A stretch of 64,000 bases of DNA from contig JAVBYI010000004.1 of assembly GCA_030824115.1 (NCBI GenBank), forward strand, positions 310,001 through 374,000, given 5' to 3'. This document shows positions 52,797-60,837 of the stretch, piece by piece; the first letter of the stretch is position 1; every line of letters starts with the position of its first letter. A model generated the notes under the pieces. The model was not told where the DNA came from, did no database searches, and was given only the letters and a program-made list of their open reading frames with translations. Made by a program: the position numbers and the translations under genes. This stretch comes from Rhodocyclaceae bacterium (GTDB lineage: Bacteria > Pseudomonadota > Gammaproteobacteria > Burkholderiales > Rhodocyclaceae).

Positions 52797-54689
52797 ATGA
52801 GAACAACCCAACAACTATTCCTTATGCCGCTCCTATCCGCCGCCAGTCTGGCCTGTGCCGCCGATCTATCCGAGCAGGACTACTTCACCGAGTTGCCCGA
52901 AGTGCTGACGGTGACACGCCTTGCTCAGCCATTGAGCGATACCCCAGGGGCGGTAACGATGATTGATCGTGAGGCCATCCGCCGCTCGGGCGCACGAGAC
53001 GTGACAGAGTTGTTGCGTTTGGCGCCGGGCTTTATTGTCAATCACAATGGAAGCGGCGCGCGTCCCGTCGCCAGTTATCACGCCGACTATGACGGCATTG
53101 TCAGACATCTGCAGGTTATGGTGGATGGGCGATCCCTGTATTCCAGCCTGTTGGTGGGAACCTCTAGCTATGCAATGATGGGCTTGGTGCTGGAGGATAT
53201 TGAGCGAATCGAAATTCTGCGCGGCTCAAACTCGGCGACTTTCGGGGCCAATGCATTCATGGGCGTCGTGAATATCGTCACACGCCATGCGATGGATAGT
53301 CACGGAAAAATGGTGGCAGTCAATCTAGGCGAAGGGGGCGTGCGGGATGGCATGGCACGTATCGGCTGGGGTGATCGTTCGGCATCTTATCGGCTGACGG
53401 TGGCTCGGCAGGGAGACGCCGGCTACGCTAACCAGGCGGATGACAAAAAAATCGAACAGGGTCACTTTCGAGCTGATTGGCGTCTTTCGTCAAGTGATGA
53501 ACTGATGCTTACCGCTGGCCATGCCCGATACGCCTTGGGGCTGCAAGATTCGACGACTGCCGCAGGGCGCACAGAGTTCTGGCGTAATAGCTATCTGAAC
53601 CTGAACTGGACACGCCAGCTCAATGCGACGGATGCACTCAAGCTGAGCGCCAATTTTGATAATGAACGGTATATCGACTTCTTCCCCTATTACAGAGCGG
53701 ATGGTGTCAGCCAGCGTAGCGAATTTGAAATGCAGCATGTTTTTTCTGCAGGTACCGACTGGCGCTTCGTCTGGGGTGGTCAGTATCGCCGTGAACAGGT
53801 TGTTTCTGGCGACCTGTTTCCTCAACAGCCGACTCAGCGCTTCCAGGTTTGGCGTGGCTTTGGCAACATCGAATGGCGGCCGCATACCCAGTGGGTGCTG
53901 AACGTTGGTGGCTTGGTGGAAAATCACTCGATTGTGGGGACATCCACTGCGCCACGCTTCATGGTGAATTTTCATGCACTCCCCGGTCATACCTTGCGTG
54001 CCGGGACAACTACCGCCTTCAAGCAGCCGACGCTGTTTGAGTTGCGTACCGACTGGCGCGACAGCAATGGGGTAGCCAAGTTCCGGGCAACGGGAAATGC
54101 ACGAGCCGAGCGAGTTGATGCCACTGAGCTGGGCTATTTCGGTAATTTTCATCGCTGGCGTTTGACGGCGGATGTGCGCGTCTTTAACGAACAGATTCAC
54201 AGTTTGCTGGGTTATTCGGTACCCCCGGGGGGTACCGCGAATGATGTGGTCAACAAGGTTGCCAATTCCCAGTACGGATGGGAATCGCAGTTGCGCTGGC
54301 GCCCATGGGATGGAACCGAGCTTTGGGCCAATTACACGCGGTTGCGCCTGATTCCAGAGGCTGCCTCTCCCGCACCGCAGGATCGCTATCGCGCACCCCG
54401 CAATATTTCTTCCATCGCCTGGTTCCAGTCGCTCCCCTATAACGTTGAGATGACGCTGATCCATTACATGGTGGCCGAACGCTTCGTGATTCGCCTCAGT
54501 GATCTTATTCCTGATTTCCAGCAGACCGACCTGCGCCTGGCGCGCAAGTTCAGCATGGGTACGACCAAGGCTGAGGCAGCCGTCATGGTTCGGGCAGCAG
54601 GTGGCGGCGACCTGGATTTCGTCGAGCGTAACAGGCCGGCTTACTATGTGGATCGCCGCATTCACGCTTCATTGAGGCTTGAATTCTGA
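52797..54689 (+). CDS. TonB-dependent outer membrane receptor
   Basis: Receptor of 630 residues. Signal peptide 1-22 (ASLACA-A), a TonB-box-like EVLTVTR near residue 35, a plug domain (about 45-160, with IERIEILRGSNSATFGANAFMGVVNIVT), and a beta-barrel ending in the C-terminal Phe (SLRLEF). I chose the ATG at 52797 for the signal peptide; in-frame ATG at 52785 and GTG at 52782 are possible. Ligand unknown. It is followed after 2 bases by a substrate-binding protein gene. Confidence 0.9.
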   Translation: MRTTQQLFLMPLLSAASLACAADLSEQDYFTELPEVLTVTRLAQPLSDTPGAVTMIDREAIRRSGARDVTELLRLAPGFIVNHNGSGARPVASYHADYDGIVRHLQVMVDGRSLYSSLLVGTSSYAMMGLVLEDIERIEILRGSNSATFGANAFMGVVNIVTRHAMDSHGKMVAVNLGEGGVRDGMARIGWGDRSASYRLTVARQGDAGYANQADDKKIEQGHFRADWRLSSSDELMLTAGHARYALGLQDSTTAAGRTEFWRNSYLNLNWTRQLNATDALKLSANFDNERYIDFFPYYRADGVSQRSEFEMQHVFSAGTDWRFVWGGQYRREQVVSGDLFPQQPTQRFQVWRGFGNIEWRPHTQWVLNVGGLVENHSIVGTSTAPRFMVNFHALPGHTLRAGTTTAFKQPTLFELRTDWRDSNGVAKFRATGNARAERVDATELGYFGNFHRWRLTADVRVFNEQIHSLLGYSVPPGGTANDVVNKVANSQYGWESQLRWRPWDGTELWANYTRLRLIPEAASPAPQDRYRAPRNISSIAWFQSLPYNVEMTLIHYMVAERFVIRLSDLIPDFQQTDLRLARKFSMGTTKAEAAVMVRAAGGGDLDFVERNRPAYYVDRRIHASLRLEF

Positions 54690-54691
54690 CC

Positions 54692-55630
54692 ATGCGCCGA
54701 TTCGCCACTCACCTTCTCCTCGTTTGCCTGCTGGTGCTGTCATTGCCCGCCGCAGCCAAGGACCGGGTCTGGGTGGTGATGTCCGGCGAGGAAGGTGTCT
54801 ATGCTGAAACGGCGATGGTGTTGCGTAGCGAACTGGAGGGCGAGGCTACCTTGAAGTTTGGCGTGCCCGGCAAGCTGCTGGATACGCAGGAGGCCCCGCC
54901 GGCACTGATCGTGACGGTGGGAACGGTGGCCTTTGATACGACACACAAGTGGCTGAGCGAACGCTATGCCATCTGGGGGCACGTGCCGGTGCTGGCCACC
55001 CTGCTGCCCCGTAGTGCCTACGACGCGCGGGTGGCCGAGGCGGGGCGCTCGGGGCGTGCCATGTCTGCGGTGGTGTTGGATCAGCCGATCAGCCGACAGA
55101 TGGCGCTGATCAAGCGCGCCTTGCCGAACTGGCTGCGGGTCGGCGTGCTGCTGGGGCCGCAGACGCGCCCCCATTTGCCGCTGCTTGAGCGCCAGGCGCG
55201 TCTGCGTGAATTGCGCCTGATCGCGAGTCCAGCCGTCGATAGCACTGAACAAATCTATCCGGCACTCAAGGAGGTTTTTGAATCTGCCGATGTGTTGCTT
55301 GCCTTGCCGGATTCGGTGCTTTACAGCAGCAGCAGCTTGCAAAACATCCTGCTGGCCAGCTACCGGGCACGCGTGCCGCTGGTGGCATTTTCACCGGCGT
55401 ACGTGAAGGCCGGGGCGCTGATGGCGGTCTACACCACGCCTGCCCAGGTGGCTCGCCATGCGGCGGGTGTCGTGCGCGGCTGGTTGGTTGGCCGTGGCTT
55501 GCCCGCAGCGCAGCCGCCGCGTGAATTCGAAGTGGTGACGAATGCCTCTGTAGCAAACTCGTTGGGGCTGCGGATTGACGAGGCGGCGCATATTGCCGAA
55601 GATTTGCGCCGGGAGGAGGCAAAACAATGA
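54692..55630 (+). CDS. Periplasmic ABC-type substrate-binding-like protein
   Basis: Protein of 312 residues with signal peptide 1-22 (LPAAA-K). It looks like the ABC_sub_bind/TrpX family: two-lobed layout with VGVLLGPQTRPHLPLLE and LALPDSVLYSSSSLQNILLASYRARVPLVAFSPAYVKAGAL. No permease or ATPase gene is nearby. It lies between and overlaps/abuts two TonB receptor genes, so it probably serves the same uptake or sensing task. Ligand unknown. Confidence 0.85.
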   Translation: MRRFATHLLLVCLLVLSLPAAAKDRVWVVMSGEEGVYAETAMVLRSELEGEATLKFGVPGKLLDTQEAPPALIVTVGTVAFDTTHKWLSERYAIWGHVPVLATLLPRSAYDARVAEAGRSGRAMSAVVLDQPISRQMALIKRALPNWLRVGVLLGPQTRPHLPLLERQARLRELRLIASPAVDSTEQIYPALKEVFESADVLLALPDSVLYSSSSLQNILLASYRARVPLVAFSPAYVKAGALMAVYTTPAQVARHAAGVVRGWLVGRGLPAAQPPREFEVVTNASVANSLGLRIDEAAHIAEDLRREEAKQ

Positions 55631-57597
55631 GTGCATTTCAGCGCTTCGGGCTACCGTGTTGCCTTGCGCTCTGGATGAGTCTGCCGGCCTGGGCCGAGAG
55701 CGCCACGTCGCTTGAATCGCTGATGCTGGCCAGCCTTGATGAACTGATGTCAATGCCTGTGACGATTGCCACGCAATCGCCGCAATCGGCTTCCCGGGCG
55801 CCTTCTGTGGTGTCGGTGATCTCCGCCGAGGATATCCGGGCGACCGGGGCGACCAATGTCCTCGATGTCTTGCAGAGCGTACCGGGTATCTCGCTGCGCC
55901 TTAATCACTTTGCCAACAAGCCGCTCGTGTCGGTGCGTGGCGCGGCGCCGAAATACACCCTGATGATGATCAACGGCGCACCGCTACGTGAACTGGTGTG
56001 GGGCACCGGTATTTATTGGCGTGGCCTGCCCGTCAGCATGATCGAGCGTATCGAGGTGATTCGTGGGCCCGGTTCAGCCCTCTATGGGGCGGACGCTGCT
56101 TCGGGGGTGATCAACATCGTGACCAAGACGGCCGGGCGGATACAGGGTTCCGAGGCAGGCGTGCGCCTCGGCAGCTTCGATACGCAAAATGTCTGGGCGC
56201 AACACGGCACGAACTGGCACGGCTTTGACATCGGCCTGACCCTTGATGCCATGACGACCGATGGCCATCGCCCCGACATTGCGGTGAACAAAGCCACCTA
56301 CAAACGAACAGAACGCGCCGACTATGGTTACGACAACCTTGATCTGCGGCTGTCGGTGAGCCGCGACAACTGGCGCGTGCTTGCCGATCACCGCGCCAAG
56401 GACAACCTGCGTGTTGGCCTGACCGGCGGCCGTTATTTCGATGACCAGACGCGAGGGAGTGAGAACGATACCAGCCTTGCCTGGCTGTACAGCAATGCCG
56501 GCCTTGGTACCGACTGGGGACTGGACGCGGAAGCGCGTTACCGTGTGGCTGAGTATTCCTCTGGCAATGGTTTTTTTGAAAGCCCTGGCGTTGTAAACCA
56601 CCAGCGCTCGGCCGAGCAGCGCTTCAATGCGGAAATCAGCAGTGTTTACCGCGGCTGGCAGAACCATGCCCTGCGCGTTGGCGGCGGTTATGTCTGGCAG
56701 GACATCTATTACGACAGCAAGGTGGATCAAAACGGTGTGGCTACCGTATTCGTTCCGGAAACGGATCGGCGCAATACGTATCTCTTTGCGCAGGATGTCT
56801 GGACCCTGTCCGACCGCTGGGAGGTGACGGCCGGCGCGCGCTACGACCACTATGCTGATTTTGGCGGCACCTTCAATCCCCGCTTGGCCGTGGTCTGGCG
56901 CACGACGGAGCGTCTGACCACCAAGCTGATGGCGGGCCGGGCCTTCCGCGCGCCCTCCTTCTTCGAGTTGTATGCCAATACCGGGGCGACGACGCCGAAC
57001 CCAACATTGAAGCCAGAGAAATCCGATACCGTGGAACTGGCCTTCGCGTGGCGCGCCAGCCGTGATCTCAACCTCAATGCCAATCTGTTCCATATGCACC
57101 AGGCGAATCCGATTGTTGCGATCGATCCCTTCCCGCAGAAATTTTTTAATGTCGATGCCCATGTGATTCGCGGCATTGAGCTGGAGGCGCAATGGCAGGC
57201 CACGCCGACCTTGCGCATGCAGGGCAATCTCACCGTGCGCCGCGCCGACCAGGAACAGTTCACGCGCCTGAAGGTGGTCGATCATTTCGCCATGGCTGAC
57301 CGCGATGCCTACCTGCGTGCGGACTGGGCCTTTCTGCCGAAATGGAACTGGAACCTGCAGGCGAACTGGACGGGCAAGCGTCCCCACCAGGCCAGCACGG
57401 ATACCCGGTCGACGCTCGGCAGCAACTGGGTGACGGACACGACGTTGCGCTACTACCATGGCAGTGAATGGGAGTTCGCCGCCAGCATCCGCAACCTGTT
57501 CAATACGGATGCACGGGTTTACTCGACCACGGATATCCCGGACTATCTGCCGCTGCCCCGGCGCAGTGTGTTTGCCGAGGTGCGCTACAAGTTCTGA
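55627..57597 (+). CDS. TonB-dependent outer membrane receptor (second)
   Basis: Receptor of 656 residues. Signal peptide 1-23 (PAWA-E), then an N-terminal segment LESLMLASLDELMSMPVTIATQ typical of receptors paired with ABC-type binding proteins. The plug domain contains IERIEVIRGPGSALYGADAASGVINIVTK, and the barrel ends in Phe (EVRYKF). Its start overlaps the preceding gene (ATGA), so the three genes form one transcript. The two receptors differ clearly and are not recent duplicates. Confidence 0.92.
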   Translation: MSAFQRFGLPCCLALWMSLPAWAESATSLESLMLASLDELMSMPVTIATQSPQSASRAPSVVSVISAEDIRATGATNVLDVLQSVPGISLRLNHFANKPLVSVRGAAPKYTLMMINGAPLRELVWGTGIYWRGLPVSMIERIEVIRGPGSALYGADAASGVINIVTKTAGRIQGSEAGVRLGSFDTQNVWAQHGTNWHGFDIGLTLDAMTTDGHRPDIAVNKATYKRTERADYGYDNLDLRLSVSRDNWRVLADHRAKDNLRVGLTGGRYFDDQTRGSENDTSLAWLYSNAGLGTDWGLDAEARYRVAEYSSGNGFFESPGVVNHQRSAEQRFNAEISSVYRGWQNHALRVGGGYVWQDIYYDSKVDQNGVATVFVPETDRRNTYLFAQDVWTLSDRWEVTAGARYDHYADFGGTFNPRLAVVWRTTERLTTKLMAGRAFRAPSFFELYANTGATTPNPTLKPEKSDTVELAFAWRASRDLNLNANLFHMHQANPIVAIDPFPQKFFNVDAHVIRGIELEAQWQATPTLRMQGNLTVRRADQEQFTRLKVVDHFAMADRDAYLRADWAFLPKWNWNLQANWTGKRPHQASTDTRSTLGSNWVTDTTLRYYHGSEWEFAASIRNLFNTDARVYSTTDIPDYLPLPRRSVFAEVRYKF

Positions 57598-57603
57598 TGT
57601 TTT

Positions 57604-58440
57604 CTACATCAGTTTCAGACGGCGCGCGATCTCCAGCGACAGGATCGACTGATTCAGCGTGTAAAAGTGCAGGCCGGGCGCACCCAGGGCGATCAGTTGC
57701 TCACAAAGCGCTGTGACGACGTCGAGACCGAAGGCACGGATCGAATCGGCATCGTCGCCAAAGCCCTCGAACTTCTTGCGCATCCAGCGTGGAATCTCGG
57801 CGCCACTGGAATCCGCAAAACGGGCGAGTTTGCTGAAGCTGCCAATTGGCATGATGCCCGGCACGATCGGGATGGTGATACCCAGCGCGCGCGCTTCGGC
57901 GACAAAGTGGGCGTAAGCATCCGCGTTGTAGAAGAACTGCGTGATGGCCGAGTCGGCGCCGGCATCGACCTTGCGTTTGAAGGCGCGCAGATCGTCGCGC
58001 GGGCTTTTGGCCTGCGGATGCCATTCCGGGTAGGCGGCGACTTCGATACGGAAGGTATCGCCGGTTTCCTGACGGATGAATTCGACCAACTCGTTAGCGT
58101 AGCGAAACTCGCCAGCGTCAGCCATGCCGGAAGGCAGGTCGCCTCTTAACGCCACAATGCGGCGGATGCCCTGTGCTCGGTAGGTGTCGAGGATTTCGCG
58201 CAGGCCGTCGCGCGTCGAACCGATGCACGACAAGTGTGGTGCGGCAGCGTGACCTTCAGCAGCAATTTCCATGACCACGTCGAAGGTGCGCTCGCGCGTC
58301 GAGCCGCCGGCGCCGTAGGTGACGGAAAAGAAGGTGGGCTTGGCAGCCGCCAGCTTGCTGCGCACGGCGCGCAGCTTGTCGATGCCGTCGGCCGATTGCG
58401 GTGGGAAAAATTCGAAAGAGATTTCAGTCGTCATGCTCAT
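57604..58440 (-). CDS. metF: 5,10-methylenetetrahydrofolate reductase
   Basis: Reduces methylene-THF to methyl-THF for methionine synthesis. It has 278 residues in the FAD-dependent TIM-barrel family. FEFFPPQ holds the catalytic Glu (about residue 9), SVTYGAGGSTRERT follows, and the FAD-binding RGDLP and ITQFFYNADAY segments are present. It converges on the TonB receptor gene and overlaps tlyA by 4 bases. It lies near ahcY, another methyl-cycle gene. Confidence 0.95.
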   Translation of the reverse strand: MSMTTEISFEFFPPQSADGIDKLRAVRSKLAAAKPTFFSVTYGAGGSTRERTFDVVMEIAAEGHAAAPHLSCIGSTRDGLREILDTYRAQGIRRIVALRGDLPSGMADAGEFRYANELVEFIRQETGDTFRIEVAAYPEWHPQAKSPRDDLRAFKRKVDAGADSAITQFFYNADAYAHFVAEARALGITIPIVPGIMPIGSFSKLARFADSSGAEIPRWMRKKFEGFGDDADSIRAFGLDVVTALCEQLIALGAPGLHFYTLNQSILSLEIARRLKLM

Positions 58441-59264
58441 TGACCATGTCTGGCGTGAAGGAAGAATTCGTGATTGCCGTCGGTGCCGGTGATCGGGCTG
58501 TCGAACCAGTCGAGGACGGTGAGGTGGTGGTCGGTGCAGCAGACCGTGAGCTTGTCGCGCACGGTGGGATAAAGCATTGGATCAGCCACAATGCCGCCCT
58601 TGCCAATGTGCTCAGGACCGACCTCGAACTGCGGCTTGACCAGCAGCAGCAGGTCGCCAAGCTTGGTGAGCAAGTGCGGCAGTTGCGGCAGGATAAGTGT
58701 GAGCGAGATGAAGGACACATCCCCGACAATCAAATCAAACTGCCGTCCCGCCAGCGCCGACTTTTCGAGATGGCGGGCATTGATGCCCTCGTGCGATTCG
58801 ACCCGCGGATCGGCGGCAATGCTTGCATGCAGTTGGCCATGGCCGACATCGATGCCGACTACTTTTGCGGCGCCATGCTGCAGCAGACAGTCGGTGAATC
58901 CGCCCGTCGATTGACCAATATCGAGACAGTCACGACCATGCACATCAATCCCCGTATGCCGCAGTGCGCCGACCAGTTTGAGGCCGCCACGCGAAACATA
59001 CTCGGCGTCCGGCGCTGGCGCGACGGCCAGTGGGGCATGTGCCGTCAGCAGCTGGGCGGGCTTGCGCAAAACATCGCCATCCAGACTGACTCTGTCTGCT
59101 TCGATCAGCCGCTGAGCTGCTGTTCGCGAAGGCGCGAGTCCTTGCTGGACGAGCAGCGCGTCTAGCCGCACCCCGTCATGCGGGATGAGGCTATGCGCCG
59201 CCGCGCGCACGGCGACCTTGGATTTCGGCCGTGCCGTGCGGGCATGAAACGAGTTCATGCTCAT
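58437..59264 (-). CDS. tlyA: TlyA family rRNA (cytidine-2'-O)-methyltransferase
   Basis: S4-domain RNA methyltransferase/hemolysin A family, 275 residues. The S4 domain (about 33-90) starts VRLDALLVQQGLAPSRTAAQRLI. The FtsJ-like domain has LDIGQSTGGFTDCLL (about 115-129) with Gln where Ala is common, and the KPQFE motif. Two dispersed-repeat copies fall in it: a clear one at 58741-58765 (KSALAGRQ, before the motif FDLIVGDVSF) and a degenerate one at 59003-59027 between the S4 domain and VSRGG. Confidence 0.92.
   Translation of the reverse strand: MSMNSFHARTARPKSKVAVRAAAHSLIPHDGVRLDALLVQQGLAPSRTAAQRLIEADRVSLDGDVLRKPAQLLTAHAPLAVAPAPDAEYVSRGGLKLVGALRHTGIDVHGRDCLDIGQSTGGFTDCLLQHGAAKVVGIDVGHGQLHASIAADPRVESHEGINARHLEKSALAGRQFDLIVGDVSFISLTLILPQLPHLLTKLGDLLLLVKPQFEVGPEHIGKGGIVADPMLYPTVRDKLTVCCTDHHLTVLDWFDSPITGTDGNHEFFLHARHGQ
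58741..58765 (-). repeat. Dispersed 25-bp repeat, copy 15 (in tlyA)
   Basis: Perfect consensus match. Sense orientation, translated KSALAGRQ at about residues 167-174 of TlyA. Confidence 0.92.
59003..59027 (+). repeat. Degenerate dispersed repeat (second copy in tlyA)
   Basis: GGCGCTGGCGCGACGGC matches 16 of 17 core bases, but the A-run is missing. Antisense to tlyA, translated AVAPAPDA in the joint between the S4 domain and the methyltransferase domain. Confidence 0.55.
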
Positions 59265-59273
59265 GCGGATTGC

Positions 59274-60665
59274 TTAGTAGCGATAGCTGTCGGTCTTGTA
59301 CGGGCCGGTCTTCGGTACGCCGATATAGGCGGCCTGCTGATCGGTCAGTTCGGACAGTTGCGCGTTGAGCTTCTTCAACTGCAGGCGTGCCACCTTCTCA
59401 TCCAGATGCTTGGGCAGGGTGTAGACGCCCACCGGATAGTCGGCGTTCTTGGTGAACAGCTCGATCTGCGCAATGGTCTGGTTGGCAAAGCTGGACGACA
59501 TCACGTAGCTCGGATGGCCGGTGCCGCAACCGAGGTTCACCAGACGACCCTTGGCCAGCAGGATGATGCGCTTGCCGTCGGGGAAGATCACGTGATCGAC
59601 CTGCGGCTTGATCTCTTCCCACTGGTACTTCTCGATCGAGGCGACGTCGATCTCATTGTCGAAGTGGCCGATGTTGCAGACGATGGCTTGATCCTTCATG
59701 CGCGCCATGTGGTCGTGGTTGATGACATGGTAGTTGCCGGTGCAGGTGACAAAGATGTCGGCCTTGTCGGCAGCGTAGTCCATGGTGACGACGCGGTAGC
59801 CTTCCATCGCCGCCTGCAGCGCACAGATCGGGTCGATCTCGGTGACCCAGACTTGTGCTGACAGGGCGCGCATGGCCTGCGCCGAACCCTTGCCCACATC
59901 GCCGTAGCCGGCGATCAGCGCGATCTTGCCGGCGATCATCACGTCGGTGGCGCGCTTGATGCCGTCGACCAGTGATTCGCGGCAGCCGTAGAGGTTGTCG
60001 AACTTCGACTTGGTGACCGAGTCATTGACGTTGATCGCGGGGATCTTCAGGTCGCCGCGCTCGTGCATCTGGTAGAGGCGATGCACGCCGGTGGTGGTTT
60101 CCTCGGTGACGCCCTTGATCTGGGCGAGGCGTGTCGAATACCACGTCTTGTCGGTCGCCAGCTTGGCCTTGATGGCGGCGAAGAGGATGGTTTCTTCTTC
60201 CGAGGTCGGCTTGGCGATGACGGAAATGTCCTTCTCGGCCTTGGCGCCGAGGTGCAGCAGCAGCGTGGCATCGCCGCCGTCGTCGAGGATCATGTTGGAA
60301 TAACCGCCGTCCTTCCACTCGAAGATGCGGTGGGTGTAGTCCCAGTAGTCGACCAGCGTCTCGCCCTTGACGGCGAAGACGGCGGTGCCGCCCGCAGCAA
60401 TCGCGGCGGCGGCGTGGTCCTGGGTCGAGAAGATGTTGCACGAAGCCCAGCGCACTTCGGCGCCGAGCGCGGTGAGCGTCTCGATCAGCACGGCGGTCTG
60501 GATCGTCATGTGCAGCGAACCGGTGATGCGTGCGCCCTTGAGCGGCTGGGCTTTGGCGTATTCCTCGCGGATTGCCATCAGGCCCGGCATTTCGGTTTCA
60601 GCGATGCGGATTTCCTTGCGGCCCCAGTCGGCGAGGCCGAGGTCGGCGATTACATAATCAGTCAT
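59274..60665 (-). CDS. ahcY: Adenosylhomocysteinase
   Basis: NAD-dependent hydrolase that removes S-adenosylhomocysteine, the product inhibitor of methyltransferases. It has 463 residues. [18 protein letters not shown] is at the N-terminal substrate region, the NAD site is [14 protein letters not shown] (about 253-266), and the C-terminus ends YKTDSYRY. I chose the ATG at 60663-60665, with AGGAG upstream. It is controlled by the SAH riboswitch in its leader. Confidence 0.97.
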   Translation of the reverse strand: MTDYVIADLGLADWGRKEIRIAETEMPGLMAIREEYAKAQPLKGARITGSLHMTIQTAVLIETLTALGAEVRWASCNIFSTQDHAAAAIAAGGTAVFAVKGETLVDYWDYTHRIFEWKDGGYSNMILDDGGDATLLLHLGAKAEKDISVIAKPTSEEETILFAAIKAKLATDKTWYSTRLAQIKGVTEETTTGVHRLYQMHERGDLKIPAINVNDSVTKSKFDNLYGCRESLVDGIKRATDVMIAGKIALIAGYGDVGKGSAQAMRALSAQVWVTEIDPICALQAAMEGYRVVTMDYAADKADIFVTCTGNYHVINHDHMARMKDQAIVCNIGHFDNEIDVASIEKYQWEEIKPQVDHVIFPDGKRIILLAKGRLVNLGCGTGHPSYVMSSSFANQTIAQIELFTKNADYPVGVYTLPKHLDEKVARLQLKKLNAQLSELTDQQAAYIGVPKTGPYKTDSYRY

Positions 60666-60737
60666 GTTCAGGCTCCTTGAACGGTGACTGGGAGGGGCGA
60701 GGTCGCTATACATGCACGCCCACCCTTCCCAGTGCGG

Positions 60738-60810
60738 GTTGGGTGAGCGCCGTTAAAACAGTCCGAGCCTGGGGCCATGTGGCATGGAACCTCGCAACGC
60801 TCCTCGGAAT
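60738..60810 (-). promoter_or_regulatory. SAH riboswitch in the ahcY leader
   Basis: The minus strand carries the conserved parts of the S-adenosylhomocysteine riboswitch in order: CCGAGGAGCGTTGCGA, then CCAGGCTCGG, whose GGCTCGG/CCGAGG pairing closes the first stem, then AACGGCGCTCACC, whose GCGCTC can pair with the early GAGCGTT segment to form the pseudoknot. It lies about 70 bases before the ahcY start, its known target in Proteobacteria. SAH binding should switch ahcY on. Confidence 0.92.
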
Positions 60811-60817
60811 GCGCGGC

Positions 60818-60823
60818 ATTATA
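60818..60823 (-). promoter_or_regulatory. -10 element of the ahcY promoter
   Basis: Perfect TATAAT on the minus strand, about 8-10 bases before the start of the SAH riboswitch. The -35 region (CACAAG at 17-bp spacing) is weak. Confidence 0.65.
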
Positions 60824-60837
60824 CGCTGCCGGATGGT

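Noticed and set aside
57940-57970. AGTCGGCGCCGGCATCGACC in metF resembles the repeat
   Set aside because: It codes for the conserved MetF segment DADSAITQFFYN; only the left half matches.
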